From: Bacilli bacterium
GTDB taxonomy: Bacteria > Bacillota_I > Bacilli_A > RF39 > UBA660
DNA length: 62,852 nt
Assembly: GCA_016295795.1 (NCBI GenBank)
Contig: JAEDKN010000004.1
Coordinates: 1 to 62,852, forward strand
Direction of reading: 5' to 3'
The translations under genes were made by a program, and so were the position numbers. The notes beneath the pieces were generated by a model, which did not search any database, was not told where the DNA came from, and was given only the letters and a program-made list of their open reading frames with translations. Below, piece by piece: positions 61,321 through 62,852 of the stretch (its first letter is position 1; each line of letters begins with the position of its first letter).

Positions 61321-61881
61321 TTATTTTAATAAATCTAATATATCTGCTTTTTTACTTCCAGCAGGAATTGTAATATTTCTATCACTTGCAATTTTCTTTA
61401 ATTCAGCAACTGTTAATTTAGATAAATCTTCTTTTTCTGATTTTTCTTCTTTCACTTCAGCTTTTGCTGTTGCTTTCTTTGCAGGTTTTTCTGTTTTAAT
61501 AACATATGGTTTACCTGCTTTTTTGCTTTCCAAAGCAGCTTTTGCAACATTAACCATTTCTGTAAATGCTTTAGGATCATTAATTGCTATTTCTGAAGCC
61601 ATTTTTCTATTTACTTCAATTCCAGCATAATTTAATCCCTCTATAAATCTAGAATAGCTAATTTCGTTTTCACGACAAGCCGCATTAATTCTTGTAATCC
61701 ATAATTTTCTGAAATCTCTTTTCTTTTGTTTTCTATCACGGAAAGCATATTTTCCTGAATGCATTAATTGTTCTTTAGCAGTTTTATATAATCTATGTTT
61801 GCTACCAAAATATCCTTTTGCTTCTTTTAATACTTTTTTATGACGAGCTTTTGTAGCAACACCATTTTTTACTCTTGTCAT
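61321..61881 (-). CDS. rplT: Ribosomal protein L20 with C-terminal Rho_N/SAP-like extension
   Basis: 186 aa, against about 118 typical. Core is standard: A-R-H-K-K-V-L-K-E-A-K-G-Y, R-K-L-W-I-T-R-I-N-A-A. Residues about 120-150 form a Lys/Glu/Ala linker and 153-186 a module L-T-V-A-E-L-K-K-I-A-S-D-R-N-I-T-I-P-A-G, then S-K-K-A-D-I-L-D-L-L-K, matching the S2 tail. L20 also represses infC-rpmI-rplT in other bacteria through a leader. SD AGGAGG. Confidence 0.96.
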   Translation of the reverse strand: MTRVKNGVATKARHKKVLKEAKGYFGSKHRLYKTAKEQLMHSGKYAFRDRKQKKRDFRKLWITRINAACRENEISYSRFIEGLNYAGIEVNRKMASEIAINDPKAFTEMVNVAKAALESKKAGKPYVIKTEKPAKKATAKAEVKEEKSEKEDLSKLTVAELKKIASDRNITIPAGSKKADILDLLK

Positions 61882-61904
61882 TTTCTCTTCCTCCTAAACA
61901 CTTA

Positions 61905-62090
61905 TTAGATTAAATTTTTTAATCTGTTATGATCAGCTTTACTTAACTGAGAACCTTTTCTGTTTTTTCTATTTACATTTGTTGATTTGTAACCAGTATT
62001 ATGTCTACTTCCTGGTTTACCAATCTTATAATCATTTTTTCTTCTTTTGAATACTTTACTACTACCTTTATGAGTTTTTAACTTTGGCAT
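61905..62090 (-). CDS. rpmI: Ribosomal protein L35
   Basis: 61 aa, M-P-K-L-K-T-H-K-G-S-S-K-V-F-K-R-R and the final D-H-N-R-L-K-N-L-I are characteristic of L35. Strong SD TAGGAGGAAAA. Between infC and rplT as in nearly all bacteria. Confidence 0.95.
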   Translation of the reverse strand: MPKLKTHKGSSKVFKRRKNDYKIGKPGSRHNTGYKSTNVNRKNRKGSQLSKADHNRLKNLI

Positions 62091-62106
62091 AATTTTCCTC
62101 CTACAA

Positions 62107-62631
62107 TTATTTTTTTGGTGTTAATAACATTGTCATACTTCTACCATCAAGTTTTGGTTGTTGCTCAATATCAGATAAATCTTCAAGACGTCCAGCAAAT
62201 CTCACTAAAACATCTTTACCAATCTCAGTATGAGCCATTTGTCGTCCTTTAAAACGAATGGATAATTTGATTTTATCTCCCTTTTGTAGATACTTAGTAA
62301 CTTGTTTTAACTTTGTTTCAAAATCACCAACATCTATAACAGGTGATAATCTAAATTCTTTTAATTCAGACATGTTAGCCCTTTGCTTCTTTAGAGCTTC
62401 TTTTTCTTTTTTACTTTTTTCGTATTTATATTTGTTATAATCCATTACTTTACAAACAGGTGGATTACCATTTGGATTTATAAGAACTAAATCCAACCCT
62501 GCATAACTTGATAAAGTTAATGCATCATTAATTGGCTTTACGCCTACTTGTTCTCCATTCGGACCAATTACTAAAACTTGACTAGCTTTAATTTGCTCAT
62601 TAATTAACAAATTACCTTTCGAACTTGCTAT
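62107..62631 (-). CDS. infC: Translation initiation factor IF-3, probable ATA start
   Basis: 174 aa. N-domain (about 5-75, L-L-I-N-E-Q-I-K-A, G-P-N-G-E-Q-V-G-V) and C-domain with L-S-I-R-F-K-G-R-Q. The start was set at ATA 62631: GGAGGTG lies exactly 6 nt upstream, and no ATG, GTG or TTG stands at a proper distance in frame. infC is known for rare start codons (ATT, ATA, ATC) that let IF-3 limit its own synthesis. An in-frame TTG 7 codons later is a weaker alternative. Confidence 0.92.
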   Translation of the reverse strand: MASSKGNLLINEQIKASQVLVIGPNGEQVGVKPINDALTLSSYAGLDLVLINPNGNPPVCKVMDYNKYKYEKSKKEKEALKKQRANMSELKEFRLSPVIDVGDFETKLKQVTKYLQKGDKIKLSIRFKGRQMAHTEIGKDVLVRFAGRLEDLSDIEQQPKLDGRSMTMLLTPKK

Positions 62632-62792
62632 ACAAAACACCTCCATTAAATATAAAAAAGTGGATAAATATATCCACTTTAAAGACACAATTAAAATTAT
62701 AACTAATATAATTTAATCAGGCTCTATACCTATTGCTATGTTCCAAGCTAATCAGGTGGATGTGGATACATCTCTTTCCTTTTTTAATTTAT
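62632..62792 (-). ncRNA. Leader of infC-rpmI-rplT (L20-leader-like)
   Basis: About 160 nt from the predicted start point to infC, holding an internal terminator and, upstream, TATCCAC (- strand, 62762-62768), which is complementary to GTGGATA in the left terminator arm (antiterminator pairing). The arrangement matches L20-controlled leaders of Firmicutes. Confidence 0.7.
62654..62680 (-). terminator. Leader attenuator before infC
   Basis: AAAGTGGATA / TATCCACTTT (10 bp perfect), 4-nt loop, then T6 on the - strand, about 25 nt before infC. Confidence 0.87.
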
Positions 62793-62798
62793 GCTGTA

Positions 62799-62827
62799 AT
62801 TATAATATTTATTTGTTAATTTGTCAA
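62799..62827 (-). promoter_or_regulatory. Promoter of infC-rpmI-rplT
   Basis: Perfect TTGACA (62822-62827), 17 nt, perfect TATAAT (62799-62804). Confidence 0.92.
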
Positions 62828-62852
62828 TGAATTTTTGATTTTTTACAAATTT

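Noticed and set aside
1..62852. TGA recoded as Trp (Mollicutes code 4)
   Set aside because: Several genes end at TGA in the expected place (era, recO) and Trp positions in conserved motifs use TGG, so the standard code fits.

Overview
This is a low-GC (roughly 27-29 % by eye), gene-dense bacterial chromosome segment from a walled member of the Bacilli/Firmicutes. TGA acts as a stop, tryptophan is TGG, promoters are sigma-A like (TTGACA-N17-TATAAT), terminators are intrinsic, and the heat-shock operon carries CIRCE elements. Gene order matches Firmicutes at several places: dgkA-cdd-era-yqzL-recO, xerD-deoB, hrcA-grpE-dnaK-dnaJ, infC-rpmI-rplT, rpsB-tsf. The AT-rich coding, small intergenic gaps and surface proteins resemble uncultured gut 'Mollicutes-like' Bacilli (RF39 type) that still make peptidoglycan. 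That placement is inference; no rRNA gene lies in the window.

Layout. 0-9.8 kb (mostly +): dgkA, cdd, era, yqzL, recO, a CinA C-terminal amidase, arginase (-), then wall and division genes murE, murG, murB and divIB/ftsQ, a Tyr-rich small protein (-) and an M29 aminopeptidase. 9.8-22.8 kb: a catalytically eroded phosphoesterase-like membrane protein and a CPBP protease (-), a lipoprotein, murC, miaA, rsmE, an anchored acidic protein, mtaB, a SpoVB-type flippase (-), a 30-residue membrane miniprotein (-), spoIIM, mnmA, an HTH regulator, a DUF2726-like nuclease-fold protein, and a DUF1540-like Cys-rich protein behind a gene-free 0.46 kb stretch holding two perfect inverted repeats. 22.8-31 kb: deoB and xerD (-), rarA (+), then a sortase/von Willebrand surface-adhesin pair (-) with a large exact internal repeat. 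30.4-37 kb (-): the heat-shock operon hrcA-grpE-dnaK-pepF-dnaJ, with one well-formed and one variant CIRCE element bracketing a perfect promoter. 37-52 kb: an ABC-2 exporter (+), a large surface protein, galE, a MacB/FtsX-like ABC exporter, a short smc, and a CHAP-like protein without its catalytic cysteine. 52-59 kb: priA and an unrecognised four-gene locus in which two paralogous 301-aa genes flank a RelE-fold-like protein and a 662-aa helical protein. 59.4-62.9 kb (-): tsf, rpsB, rplT, rpmI, infC with a leader attenuator.

How it fits together. Most of the window is housekeeping: translation (infC, rpmI, rplT, rpsB, tsf), tRNA/rRNA modification (miaA, mnmA, mtaB, rsmE), wall synthesis (dgkA, murB/C/E/G, flippase, divIB), DNA maintenance (recO, rarA, priA, xerD, smc) and chaperones. 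The less ordinary parts are: (1) the four-gene locus at 54.4-59.3 kb; (2) ribosomal proteins S2 and L20 that both end in a linker plus a Rho_N/SAP-like module; (3) three enzyme-family proteins that have lost catalytic residues; (4) the repeat-rich adhesin beside a class B-like sortase without its usual arginine; (5) several regulatory leaders and operators that can be read base by base.
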